A DNA stretch of 64,000 nucleotides from Theodoxus fluviatilis (taxonomy: Eukaryota > Mollusca > Gastropoda > Cycloneritida > Neritidae). The notes beneath the pieces were generated by a model. The model saw only the letters and a list, made by a program, of their open reading frames with translations, was not told the origin of the DNA and did not search any database. Shown one piece after another: positions 30,209-45,200 of the stretch; within the stretch, counting starts at the first letter, position 1; the number at the start of each line of letters is the position of its first letter. Where the stretch lies: contig JAWQFJ010002855.1 of assembly GCA_034096865.1 (NCBI GenBank), positions 182,001 to 246,000 on the forward strand. Direction: 5' to 3'. A program made the position numbers and the translations under genes.

Positions 30209-33200
30209 CTGCAAAGAGAATAAAGTACATAATAAAATCACTTTGGCCAGAAACTCGCATCATGAGTAAATAGTTTCTCACCTACAACCAGACACCCTGC
30301 AAGGAAAGATGGAAAACAGTCTGGACTTCCAGTGGGGATCAAACCCACAACCTCCCGATAAATGTTCCAGTGCTCTGACCACTGAGTTACAGAGGACCCT
30401 GATAAATTCTGTCTATGGTAAAAAAAGTGGCAGTACTACATGAGCTACAACAGCAACACTTTCATAATGAAACAAACTGCTTTACCAACACCTGCACTTG
30501 CATCGATACAAACAAGCGTGTGCACGTGTATGTCTGCACTCATTCATTGAGGTCCTTCGCTCTGCAAAGATGATGTCAGTGGCATCTCATGTGTCTCATA
30601 TCTCATTTCTGCACTCACAAACACACACACACACATACCCCTAACAAATCTCTGCCTTCCCTACCTAAGTCCTCTCATAAATACAGTACACACCAGTTGA
30701 GAATGTGAACTACAGCAGTCACCAAAATGTCCATCTACTCACATTGAGACTATCAATAATGCTGTTCGTGCCGTCCACCAGGTAGCTGGCAGCTGGTTTA
30801 TGGCGGATGATGGCGGTCTCCAGGTTGTCCACCACGGGTCGCATGCTGGAGCAGCTGGTGGTCTGGAGGTTGGCCACACGCTGGTAGTCTGCCTCCAGGT
30901 ACAGCTCTCCATACGCCCCCTTTGTCTCCTCGCTGGCCTCCTCCCACATCTGGTTGTAGTCCTGACGCAGCTTGGTCAGCTGCAAGGCAGACGTGGGTGG
31001 AAGGTAAAGGTGCTTGCTTCTATTTCATAAAACTTTACCAGAGCCGTGTCCTTTCCACCTTACTCTATGGCTCTGAAGGTTGGAGGCTGCCAGAAAGCAA
31101 CCTTGCTAAACTGTCAACCTTCCACATGGAGAGCCTGGAGAATCCTGTGAATCCTCCGGCCCAACACCATTTTTACTCAACAACTACTCGCCCAATGCAA
31201 TCATGAGAGCATGGACAAGCATCAGAGGGTGATGGAGCTGGATCGGGCACGCCATTTGAAGAGAGCAAGACAGCATCACCTGGACTGCTCTCCACTGGAC
31301 AACAGAAACAAAACAAAAAAGAGGAAGGCCCAAAAGCACCTTGCGACGATTCATGGAGAGAGAACTTCAGGCCCTGAAGCACAAATGGAATACAAACAAA
31401 AAGGGCAATGCCCATACAACTCACATGCTTGACCTTGACCTTTATATGACCTTGACCTTCAGGTGACCTTCAAGGTCAAGGTCAAACAACTAAACCTACC
31501 AATGACATCATACACAAAGAAATGCTCTACACATTTTTCCTACCAAAATACATGTGACCTTGACCCAAGGTCAAGGTCATCCAAGGTCATGCAACACAAA
31601 GCTGTTAATTCAAGACATAGGAAGCACAATGGTGCTTATTGGCACTTTCTACCATGAGATATAGTCACTTTTAGTGGTTCACTACCACATTTTGGTCACA
31701 TTTCATAAGGGTCAAAGTGACCTTGACCTTGATGATATGTGACCAAATGTGTCTCATGATGAAAGTATAACATGTGCCCCACATAATTATTAAGTTTGAA
31801 ACAGTTATCTGCCATAGTTCAGGGTCAAGGTCACTTCAAAATATGTATATGATCCAACTTTGAAGAGCTCCTGTGACCTTGACCTTGAAGCAAGGTCAAC
31901 CAAACTGGTATCAATAGATAGGGCTTGCTTTGACCTATATACCACTTGTAGCTGAGGTCGCCATTCTCAATAACGTGGGAAAAAATTGGGAAAATATGAA
32001 AAATGACTGTTTTTGAGACCACATTTATGGCTCCTGTGACCTTGACCTTGAAGCAAGGTCAAGTCACTATGTATATTTTTTGAGGCCTTGTCATCATACA
32101 CCATCATGCCACATTTGGTGTTGATAGACTTAATAGTCTCCGAGAAAAATCCAACGTTTAAGTTTTTTACGGACGGACGGACGGACGCCCGCCCGGACGG
32201 ACGGACGCCCGGACGGACGACACGGCTCAGTACATAGACTCACTTTTGCTTCGCATGTGAGTCAAAAATTACAATGCAGAAGCAGGCCTAGAACAAACAG
32301 GAGAGGCAAAATAGGTCAAAGGTGCCAGCATTTCATTGTGCCTTACCCCAGACTGGCTGAGCATGCCTGTGGTGGCGCCAAAGTGTCCCGGCTCCACCAC
32401 CACCACGTCCACCCCAAACTTTTTCATCTCCATGCGCAGCACTTCCGAGAAGTTCTCCACCCCTGCCTTGGTCACAGAGGTCACAGACTCTCCAGCCACG
32501 CCAATCAGGGCATTGGTGCTGGTCACATTCACCACTCGACCTGATGGGGCAAAACGGTGAGAAACACAGTTCAGGATCATACTCATAGTCATCCATGTGT
32601 GTGTGTGTATGTGTTATGTGTGTGTGTGTGTGTATAGGTGTGTGTGTGTGTATAGGTGTGTGTGTATGTGTGTGTATAGGTGTGTGTGTGTGTATAGGTG
32701 TGTGTGTATGTATGCATGTGAGTGTATGTATTTGTGTGTGTGAGTGTGTATGTGCGTGCATATGTGTGACACAGTAATGCTGTCTTGGTCAATGTATACA
32801 TGTACAACACACTGTGGTGGTGGTGGTAGGTGGCAGTTGGCTAATGAATGGGTGGTAGAAGAATGGTGATTTGGCAATGATATCAAAGACAGTTTCATCT
32901 TTCCCAATCCCTTACAACAGCAACACATCTGAGTCATCTACCCTCCTGCCCTCGAACCTGCTGTATTTCCTTAATGTTAGATCTCTACTATTAAATAAAA
33001 TATTTAACACCCCCACGAAAAAATCCCACAACAACCACCAACTGATAAACTTGAATCTGAGAAAAGCATGTCATTCCATCAGACACAGACAGTTCTCCTT
33101 ATATAACTACAGCATGCCAAATACTGCTAGTCATTCCATCAGACACAGACAGTTCTCCTTATATAACTACAGCATGCCAAATACTGCTATTCACTCCATC

Positions 33201-36200
33201 AGACACAGACAGTTCTCCTTATATAACTACAGCATGCCAAATACTGCTATTCACTCCATCAGACACAGACAGTTCTCCTTATATAACTACAGCATGCCAA
33301 ATCCTGCTAGTCACTCCATCAGACACAGACAGTTCTCCTTATATAATTACAGCATGCCAAATAATGCTATTCATTCCATCAGACACAGACAGTTCTCCTT
33401 ATACAATTACAGCATGCCAAATACTGCTATTCACTCCATCAGACACAGACAGTTCTCCTTATACAATTACAGCATGCCAAATACTGCTAGTCACTCCATC
33501 AGACACAGACAGTTCTCCTTATACAACTACAGCATGCCAAATCCTGCTAGTCACTCCATCAGACACAGACAGTTCTCCTTATACAATTACAGCATGCCAA
33601 ATCCTGCTAGTCACTCCATCAGACACAGACAGTTCTCCTTATACAATTACAGCATGCCAAATACTGCTAGTCACTCCATCAGACACAGACAGTTCTCCTT
33701 ATACAACTACAGCATGCCAAATACTGCTATTCATTCCATCAGACACAGACAGTTCTCCTTATACAATTACAGCATGCCAAATCCTGCTAGTCACTCCATC
33801 AGACACAGACAGTTCTCCTTATACAATTACAGCATGCCAAATCCTGCTAGTCACTCTATCAGACACAGACAGTTCTCCTTATACAATTACAGCATGCCAA
33901 ATCCTGCTAGTCACTCCATCAGACACAGACAGTTCTCCTTATACAACTACAGCATGCCAAATCCTGCTAGTCACTCCATCAGACACAGACAGTTCTCCTT
34001 ATACAACTACAGCATGCCAAATACTGCTATTCATTCCATCAGACACAGACAGTTCTCCTTATACAACTACAGCATGCCAAATACTGCTAGTCATTCCATC
34101 AGACACAGACAGTTCTCCTTATATAACTACAGCATGCCAAATACTGCTATTCATTCCATCAGACACAGACAGTTCTCCTTATATAACTACAGCATGCCAA
34201 ATACTGCTATTCATTCCATCAGACACAGACAGTTCTCCTTATACAACTACAGCATGCCAAATACTGCTAGTCATTCCATCAGACACAGACAGTTCTCCTT
34301 ATATAACTACAGCATGCCAAATACTGCTAGTCATTCCATCAGACACAGACAGTTCTCCTTATACAATTACAGCATGCCAAATACTGCTAGTCATTCCATC
34401 AGACACAGACAGTTCTCCCTATACAATTACAGCATGCCAAATACTGCTAGTCATTCCATCAGACACAGACAGTTCTCCCTATACAATTACAGCATGCCAA
34501 ATCCTGCTAGTCACTCCATCAGACACAGACAGTTCTCCCTATACAATTACAGCATGCCAAATACTGCTAGTCAGTCCATCAGACACAGACAGTTCTCCCT
34601 ATACAATTACAGCATGCCAAATACTGCTAGTCACTCCATCAGACACAGACAGTTCTCCCTATACAATTACAGCATGCCAAATCCTGCTAGTCAGTCCATC
34701 AGACACAGACAGTTCTCCCTATACAATTACAGCATGCCAAATACTGCTAGTCAGTCCATCAGACACAGACAGTTCTCCCTATACAATTACAGCATGCCAA
34801 ATCCTGCTAGTCACTCCATCAGACACAGACAGTTCTCCCTATACAATTACAGCATGCCAAATACTGCTAGTCACTCCATCAGACACAGACAGTTCTCCTT
34901 ATACAATTACAGCATGCCAAATACTGCTAGTCACTCCATCAGACACAGACAGTTCTCCTTATACAATTACAGCATGCCAAATACTGCTAGTCACTCCATC
35001 AGACACAGACAGTTCTCCCTATACAATTACAGCATGCCAAATACTGCTAGTCATTCCATCAGACACAGACAGTTCTCCCTATACAATTACAGCATGCCAA
35101 ATCCTGCTAGTCACTCCATCAGACACAGACAGTTCTCCCTATACAATTACAGCATGCCAAATACTGCTAGTCAGTCCATCAGACACAGACAGTTCTCCCT
35201 ATACAATTACAGCATGCCAAATACTGCTATTCATTCCATCAGACACAGACAGTTCTCCCTATACAATTACAGCATGCCAAATCCTGCTAGTCACTCCATC
35301 AGACACAGACAGTTCTCCCTATACAATTACAGCATGCCAAATCCTGCTAGTCACTCCATCAGACACAGACAGTTCTCCTTATAACTACAGCATGCCAAAT
35401 ACTGCTAGTCATTCCATCAGACACAGACAGTTCTCCTTATACAATTACAGCATGCCAAATCCTGCTAGTCATTCCATCAGACACAGACAGTTCTCCTTAT
35501 ACAACTACAGCATGCCAAATACTGCTAGTCAGTCCATCAGACACAGACAGTTCTCCCTATACAATTACAGCATGCCAAATACTGCTAGTCAGTCCATCAG
35601 ACACAGACAGTTCTCCCTATACAATTACAGCATGCCAAATACTGCTATTCATTCCATCAGACACAGACAGTTCTCCCTATACAATTACAGCATGCCAAAT
35701 CCTGCTAGTCACTCCATCAGACACAGACAGTTCTCCCTATACAATTACAGCATGCCAAATACTGCTAGTCACTCCATCAGACACAGACAGTTCTCCCTAT
35801 ACAATTACAGCATGCCAAATCCTGCTAGTCATTCCATCAGACACAGACAGTTCTCCTTATACAATTACAGCATGCCAAATACTGCTAGTCATTCCATCAG
35901 ACACAGACAGTTCTCCCTATACAATTACAGCATGCCAAATACTGCTATTCATTCCATCAGACACAGACAGTTCTCCCTATACAATTACAGCATGCCAAAT
36001 ACTGCTAGTCACTCCATCAGACACAGACAGTTCTCCCTATACAATTACAGCATGCCAAATCCTGCTAGTCATTCCATCAGACACAGACAGTTCTCCTTAT
36101 ACAATTACAGCATGCCAAATACTGCTAGTCACTCCATCAGACACAGACAGTTCTCCCTATACAATTACAGCATGCCAAATCCTGCTAGTCATTCCATCAG

Positions 36201-39200
36201 ACACAGACAGTTCTCCCTATACAATTACAGCATGCCAAATCCTGCTAGTCACTCCATCAGACACAGACAGTTCTCCCTATACAATTACAGCATGCCAAAT
36301 CCTGCTAGTCATTCCATCAGACACAGACAGTTCTCCCTATACAATTACAGCATGCCAAATCCTGCTAGTCATTCCATCAGACACAGACAGTTCTCCCTAT
36401 ACAATTACAGCATGCCAAATACTGCTAGTCACTCCATCAGACACAGACAGTTCTCCCTATACAATTACAGCATGCCAAATCCTGCTAGTCACTCCATCAG
36501 ACACAGACAGTTCTCCTTATACAATTACAGCATGCCAAATACTGCTAGTCATTCCATCAGACACAGACAGTTCTCCCTATACAATTACAGCATGCCAAAT
36601 CCTGCTAGTCAGTCCATCAGACACAGACAGTTCTCCTTATACAATTACAGCATGCCAAATCCTGCTATTCATTCCATCAGACACAGACAGTTCTCCTTAT
36701 ACAACTACAGCATGCCAAATCCTGCTAGTCACTCCATCAGACACAGACAGTTCTCCTTATACAATTACAGCATGCCAAATCCTGCTATTCATTCCATCAG
36801 ACACAGACAGTTCTCCTTATACAACTACAGCATGCCAAATCCTGCTAGTCACTCCATCAGACACAGACAGTTCTCCCTATACAATTACAGCATGCCAAAT
36901 ACTGCTAGTCATTCCATCAGACACAGACAGTTCTCCCTATACAATTACAGCATGCCAAATACTGCTAGTCAGTCCATCAGACACAGACAGTTCTCCTTAT
37001 ACAACTACAGCATGCCAAATCCTGCTAGTCACTCCATCAGACACAGACAGTTCTCCCTATACAATTACAGCATGCCAAATACTGCTAGTCACTCCATCAG
37101 ACACAGACAGTTCTCCTTATACAACTACAGCATGCCAAATCCTGCTAGTCACTCCATCAGACACAGACAGTTCTCCCTATACAATTACAGCATGCCAAAT
37201 ACTGCTAGTCATTCCATCAGACACAGACAGTTCTCCCTATACAATTACAGCATGCCAAATACTGCTAGTCAGTCCATCAGACACAGACAGTTCTCCTTAT
37301 ACAACTACAGCATGCCAAATCCTGCTAGTCACTCCATCAGACACAGACAGTTCTCCCTATACAATTACAGCATGCCAAATACTGCTAGTCATTCCATCAG
37401 ACACAGACAGTTCTCCCTATACAATTACAGCATGCCAAATACTGCTAGTCAGTCCATCAGACACAGACAGTTCTCCTTATACAACTACAGCATGCCAAAT
37501 CCTGCTAGTCACTCCATCAGACACAGACAGTTCTCCCTATACAATTACAGCATGCCAAATCCTGCTAGTCACTCCATCAGACACAGACAGTTCTCCTTAT
37601 ACAATTACAGCATGCCAAATACTGCTAGTCATTCCATCAGACACAGACAGTTCTCCCTATACAATTACAGCATGCCAAATACTGCTAGTCATTCCATCAG
37701 ACACAGACAGTTCTCCCTATACAATTACAGCATGCCAAATACTGCTATTCATTCCATCAGACACAGACAGTTCTCCTTATACAACTACAGCATGCCAAAT
37801 CCTGCTAGTCACTCCATCAGACACAGACAGTTCTCCTTATACAACTACAGCATGCCAAATACTGCTATTCATTCCATCAGACACAGACAGTTCTCCTTAT
37901 ATAACTACAGCATGCCAAATCCTGCTAGTCACTCCATCAGACACAGACAGTTCTCCCTATACAATTACAGCATGCCAAATACTGCTAGTCACTCCATCAG
38001 ACACAGACAGTTCTCCCTATACAATTACAGCATGCCAAATACTGCTAGTCACTCCATCAGACACAGACAGTTCTCCCTATACAATTACAGCATGCCAAAT
38101 CCTGCTAGTCACTCCATCAGACACAGACAGTTCTCCCTATACAATTACAGCATGCCAAATCCTGCTAGTCACTCCATCAGACACAGACAGTTCTCCCTAT
38201 ACAATTACAGCATGCCAAATCCTGCTAGTCACTCCATCAGACACAGACAGTTCTCCCTATACAATTACAGCATGCCAAATCCTGCTAGTCACTCCATCAG
38301 ACACAGACAGTTCTCCCTATACAATTACAGCATGCCAAATACTGCTAGTCATTCCATCAGACACAGACAGTTCTCCTTATACAATTACAGCATGCCAAAT
38401 CCTGCTAGTCACTCCATCAGACACAGACAGTTCTCCCTATACAATTACAGCATGCCAAATCCTGCTAGTCACTCCATCAGACACAGACAGTTCTCCCTAT
38501 ACAATTACAGCATGCCAAATCCTGCTAGTCACTCCATCAGACACAGACAGTTCTCCCTATACAATTACAGCATGCCAAATACTGCTAGTCATTCCATCAG
38601 ACACAGACAGTTCTCCTTATACAATTACAGCATGCCAAATCCTGCTAGTCACTCCATCAGACACAGACAGTTCTCCCTATACAATTACAGCATGCCAAAT
38701 CCTGCTAGTCACTCCATCAGACACAGACAGTTCTCCCTATACAATTACAGCATGCCAAATCCTGCTAGTCACTCCATCAGACACAGACAGTTCTCCCTAT
38801 ACAATTACAGCATGCCAAATCCTGCTAGTCACTCCATCAGACACAGACAGTTCTCCCTATACAATTACAGCATGCCAAATCCTGCTAGTCACTCCATCAG
38901 ACACAGACAGTTCTCCCTATACAATTACAGCATGCCAAATACTGCTAGTCATTCCATCAGACACAGACAGTTCTCCCTATACAATTACAGCATGCCAAAT
39001 ACTGCTAGTCATTCCATCAGACACAGACAGTTCTCCCTATACAATTACAGCATGCCAAATACTGCTAGTCATTCCATCAGACACAGACAGTTCTCCCTAT
39101 ACAATTACAGCATGCCAAATACTGCTAGTCAGTCCATCAGACACAGACAGTTCTCCCTATACAATTACAGCATGCCAAATACTGCTAGTCACTCCATCAG

Positions 39201-42200
39201 ACACAGACAGTTCTCCCTATACAATTACAGCATGCCAAATCCTGCTAGTCATTCCATCAGACACAGACAGTTCTCCCTATACAATTACAGCATGCCAAAT
39301 ACTGCTAGTCACTCCATCAGACACAGACAGTTCTCCCTATACAATTACAGCATGCCAAATACTGCTAGTCATTCCATCAGACACAGACAGTTCTCCTTAT
39401 ACAACTACAGCATGCCAAATCCTGCTAGTCAGTCCATCAGACACAGACAGTTCTCCCTATACAATTACAGCATGCCAAATACTGCTAGTCACTCCATCAG
39501 ACACAGACAGTTCTCCCTATACAATTACAGCATGCCAAATACTGCTAGTCACTCCATCAGACACAGACAGTTCTCCCTATACAATTACAGCATGCCAAAT
39601 ACTGCTAGTCACTCCATCAGACACAGACAGTTCTCCCTATACAATTACAGCATGCCAAATACTGCTAGTCACTCCATCAGACACAGACAGTTCTCCCTAT
39701 ACAATTACAGCATGCCAAATCCTGCTAGTCACTCCATCAGACACAGACAGTTCTCCCTATACAATTACAGCATGCCAAATACTGCTAGTCATTCCATCAG
39801 ACACAGACAGTTCTCCCTATACAATTACAGCATGCCAAATACTGCTAGTCATTCCATCAGACACAGACAGTTCTCCCTATACAATTACAGCATGCCAAAT
39901 ACTGCTAGTCACTCCATCAGACACAGACAGTTCTCCCTATACAATTACAGCATGCCAAATACTGCTATTCATTCCATCAGACACAGACAGTTCTCCCTAT
40001 ACAATTACAGCATGCCAAATCCTGCTATTCACTCCATCAGACACAGACAGTTCTCCCTATACAATTACAGCATGCCAAATCCTGCTATTCACTCCATCAG
40101 ACACAGACAGTTCTCCCTATACAATTACAGCATGCCAAATACTGCTAGTCACTCCATCAGACACAGACAGTTCTCCCTATACAATTACAGCATGCCAAAT
40201 ACTGCTATTCATTCCATCAGACACAGACAGTTCTCCCTATACAATTACAGCATGCCAAATACTGCTAGTCACTCCATCAGACACAGACAGTTCTCCCTAT
40301 ACAATTACAGCATGCCAAATACTGCTAGTCACTCCATCAGACACAGACAGTTCTCCTATACAATTACAGCATGCCAAATACTGCTAGTCACTCCATCAGA
40401 CACAGACAGTTCTCCCTATACAATTACAGCATGCCAAATACTGCTAGTCACTCCATCAGACACAGACAGTTCTCCCTATACAATTACAGCATGCCAAATA
40501 CTGCTATTCATTCCATCAGACACAGACAGTTCTCCCTATACAATTACAGCATGCCAAATACTGCTATTCATTCCATCAGACACAGACAGTTCTCCCTATA
40601 CAATTACAGCATGCCAAATACTGCTAGTCATTCCATCAGACACAGACAGTTCTCCCTATACAATTACAGCATGCCAAATACTGCTATTCATTCCATCAGA
40701 CACAGACAGTTCTCCCTATACAATTACAGCATGCCAAATACTGCTAGTCACTCCATCAGACACAGACAGTTCTCCCTATACAATTACAGCATGCCAAATA
40801 CTGCTAGTCACTCCATCAGACACAGACAGTTCTCCCTATACAATTACAGCATGCCAAATACTGCTAGTCACTCCATCAGACACAGACAGTTCTCCCTATA
40901 CAATTACAGCATGCCAAATACTGCTAGTCACTCCATCAGACACAGACAGTTCTCCCTATACAATTACAGCATGCCAAATACTGCTAGTCACTCCATCAGA
41001 CACAGACAGTTCTCCCTATACAATTACAGCATGCCAAATACTGCTATTCACTCCATCAGACACAGACAGTTCTCCCTATACAATTACAGCATGCCAAATA
41101 CTGCTAGTCACTCCATCAGACACAGACAGTTCTCCCTATACAATTACAGCATGCCAAATACTGCTAGTCACTCCATCAGACACAGACAGTTCTCCCTATA
41201 CAATTACAGCATGCCAAATACTGCTAGTCACTCCATCAGACACAGACAGTTCTCCCTATACAATTACAGCATGCCAAATACTGCTATTCATTCCATCAGA
41301 CACAGACAGTTCTCCCTATACAATTACAGCATGCCAAATACTGCTAGTCATTCCATCAGACACAGACAGTTCTCCCTATACAATTACAGCATGCCAAATA
41401 CTGCTAGTCACTCCATCAGACACAGACAGTTCTCCCTATACAATTACAGCATGCCAAATACTGCTAGTCACTCCATCAGACACAGACAGTTCTCCCTATA
41501 CAATTACAGCATGCCAAATACTGCTAGTCACTCCATCAGACACAGACAGTTCTCCCTATACAATTACAGCATGCCAAATACTGCTATTCATTCCATCAGA
41601 CACAGACAGTTCTCCCTATACAATTACAGCATGCCAAATCCTGCTAGTCACTCCATCAGACACAGACAGTTCTCCCTATACAATTACAGCATGCCAAATA
41701 CTGCTATTCATTCCATCAGACACAGACAGTTCTCCCTATACAATTACAGCATGCCAAATACTGCTAGTCATTCCATCAGACACAGACAGTTCTCCTTATA
41801 CAATTACAGCATGCCAAATCCTGCTAGTCACTCCATCAGACACAGACAGTTCTCCCTATACAATTACAGCATGCCAAATACTGCTATTCATTCCATCAGA
41901 CACAGACAGTTCTCCCTATACAATTACAGCATGCCAAATCCTGCTAGTCACTCCATCAGACACAGACAGTTCTCCCTATACAATTACAGCATGCCAAATA
42001 CTGCTAGTCATTCCATCAGACACAGACAGTTCTCCCTATACAATTACAGCATGCCAAATACTGCTAGTCACTCCATCAGACACAGACAGTTCTCCCTATA
42101 CAATTACAGCATGCCAAATACTGCTAGTCACTCCATCAGACACAGACAGTTCTCCCTATACAATTACAGCATGCCAAATACTGCTAGTCACTCCATCAGA

Positions 42201-45200
42201 CACAGACAGTTCTCCCTATACAATTACAGCATGCCAAATACTGCTATTCATTCCATCAGACACAGACAGTTCTCCCTATACAATTACAGCATGCCAAATA
42301 CTGCTAGTCATTCCATCAGACACAGACAGTTCTCCCTATACAATTACAGCATGCCAAATACTGCTAGTCATTCCATCAGACACAGACAGTTCTCCCTATA
42401 CAATTACAGCATGCCAAATCCTGCTAGTCACTCCATCAGACACAGACAGTTCTCCCTATACAATTACAGCATGCCAAATACTGCTAGTCACTCCATCAGA
42501 CACAGACAGTTCTCCCTATACAATTACAGCATGCCAAATACTGCTAGTCATTCCATCAGACACAGACAGTTCTCCTTATACAACTACAGCATGCCAAATA
42601 CTGCTAGTCACTCCATCAGACACAGACAGTTCTCCCTATACAATTACAGCATGCCAAATACTGCTAGTCACTCCATCAGACACAGACAGTTCTCCCTATA
42701 CAATTACAGCATGCCAAATACTGCTAGTCACTCCATCAGACACAGACAGTTCTCCCTATACAATTACAGCATGCCAAATACTGCTAGTCACTCCATCAGA
42801 CACAGACAGTTCTCCCTATACAATTACAGCATGCCAAATACTGCTAGTCACTCCATCAGACACAGACAGTTCTCCCTATACAATTACAGCATGCCAAATA
42901 CTGCTAGTCACTCCATCAGACACAGACAGTTCTCCCTATACAATTACAGCATGCCAAATACTGCTAGTCACTCCATCAGACACAGACAGTTCTCCCTATA
43001 CAATTACAGCATGCCAAATACTGCTAGTCACTCCATCAGACACAGACAGTTCTCCCTATACAATTACAGCATGCCAAATACTGCTAGTCACTCCATCAGA
43101 CACAGACAGTTCTCCCTATACAATTACAGCATGCCAAATACTGCTAGTCACTCCATCAGACACAGACAGTTCTCCCTATACAATTACAGCATGCCAAATA
43201 CTGCTAGTCACTCCATCAGACACAGACAGTTCTCCCTATACAATTACAGCATGCCAAATACTGCTAGTCACTCCATCAGACACAGACAGTTCTCCCTATA
43301 CAATTACAGCATGCCAAATACTGCTAGTCACTCCATCAGACACAGACAGTTCTCCCTATACAATTACAGCATGCCAAATACTGCTAGTCATTCCATCAGA
43401 CACAGACAGTTCTCCCTATACAATTACAGCATGCCAAATACTGCTAGTCACTCCATCAGACACAGACAGTTCTCCCTATACAATTACAGCATGCCAAATA
43501 CTGCTAGTCACTCCATCAGACACAGACAGTTCTCCCTATACAATTACAGCATGCCAAATACTGCTAGTCATTCCATCAGACACAGACAGTTCTCCCTATA
43601 CAATTACAGCATGCCAAATACTGCTAGTCACTCCATCAGACACAGACAGTTCTCCCTATACAATTACAGCATGCCAAATACTGCTAGTCACTCCATCAGA
43701 CACAGACAGTTCTCCCTATACAATTACAGCATGCCAAATACTGCTAGTCACTCCATCAGACACAGACAGTTCTCCCTATACAATTACAGCATGCCAAATA
43801 CTGCTAGTCACTCCATCAGACACAGACAGTTCTCCCTATACAATTACAGCATGCCAAATACTGCTAGTCACTCCATCAGACACAGACAGTTCTCCCTATA
43901 CAATTACAGCATGCCAAATACTGCTAGTCACTCCATCAGACACAGACAGTTCTCCCTATACAATTACAGCATGCCAAATACTGCTAGTCACTCCATCAGA
44001 CACAGACAGTTCTCCCTATACAATTACAGCATGCCAAATACTGCTATTCATTCCATCAGACACAGACAGTTCTCCCTATACAACTACAGCATGCCAAATA
44101 CTGCTATTCATTCCATCAGACACAGACAGTTCTCCCTATACAATTACAGCATGCCAAATACTGCTAGTCACTCCATCAGACACAGACAGTTCTCCCTATA
44201 CAATTACAGCATGCCAAATACTGCTAGTCACTCCATCAGACACAGACAGTTCTCCCTATACAATTACAGCATGCCAAATCCTGCTAGTCACTCCATCAGA
44301 CACAGACAGTTCTCCCTATACAATTACAGCATGCCAAATACTGCTATTCATTCCATCAGACACAGACAGTTCTCCCTATACAATTACAGCATGCCAAATA
44401 CTGCTATTCACTCCATCAGACACAGACAGTTCTCCCTATACAATTACAGCATGCCAAATACTGCTAGTCACTCCATCAGACACAGACAGTTCTCCCTATA
44501 CAATTACAGCATGCCAAATACTGCTAGTCACTCCATCAGACACAGACAGTTCTCCCTATACAATTACAGCATGCCAAATACTGCTAGTCACTCCATCAGA
44601 CACAGACAGTTCTCCCTATACAATTACAGCATGCCAAATACTGCTAGTCATTCCATCAGACACAGACAGTTCTCCCTATACAATTACAGCATGCCAAATC
44701 CTGCTAGTCACTCCATCAGACACAGACAGTTCTCCCTATACAATTACAGCATGCCAAATACTGCTAGTCACTCCATCAGACACAGACAGTTCTCCCTATA
44801 CAATTACAGCATGCCAAATACTGCTAGTCACTCCATCAGACACAGACAGTTCTCCCTATACAATTACAGCATGCCAAATACTGCTAGTCACTCCATCAGA
44901 CACAGACAGTTCTCCCTATACAATTACAGCATGCCAAATACTGCTAGTCACTCCATCAGACACAGACAGTTCTCCCTATACAATTACAGCATGCCAAATA
45001 CTGCTAGTCACTCCATCAGACACAGACAGTTCTCCCTATACAATTACAGCATGCCAAATACTGCTATTCATTCCATCAGACACAGACAGTTCTCCCTATA
45101 CAATTACAGCATGCCAAATACTGCTAGTCACTCCATCAGACACAGACAGTTCTCCCTATACAATTACAGCATGCCAAATACTGCTATTCATTCCATCAGA

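Noticed and set aside
30321..30400. tRNA gene on the minus strand
   Set aside because: The acceptor arms do not pair; tRNA-derived repeat.
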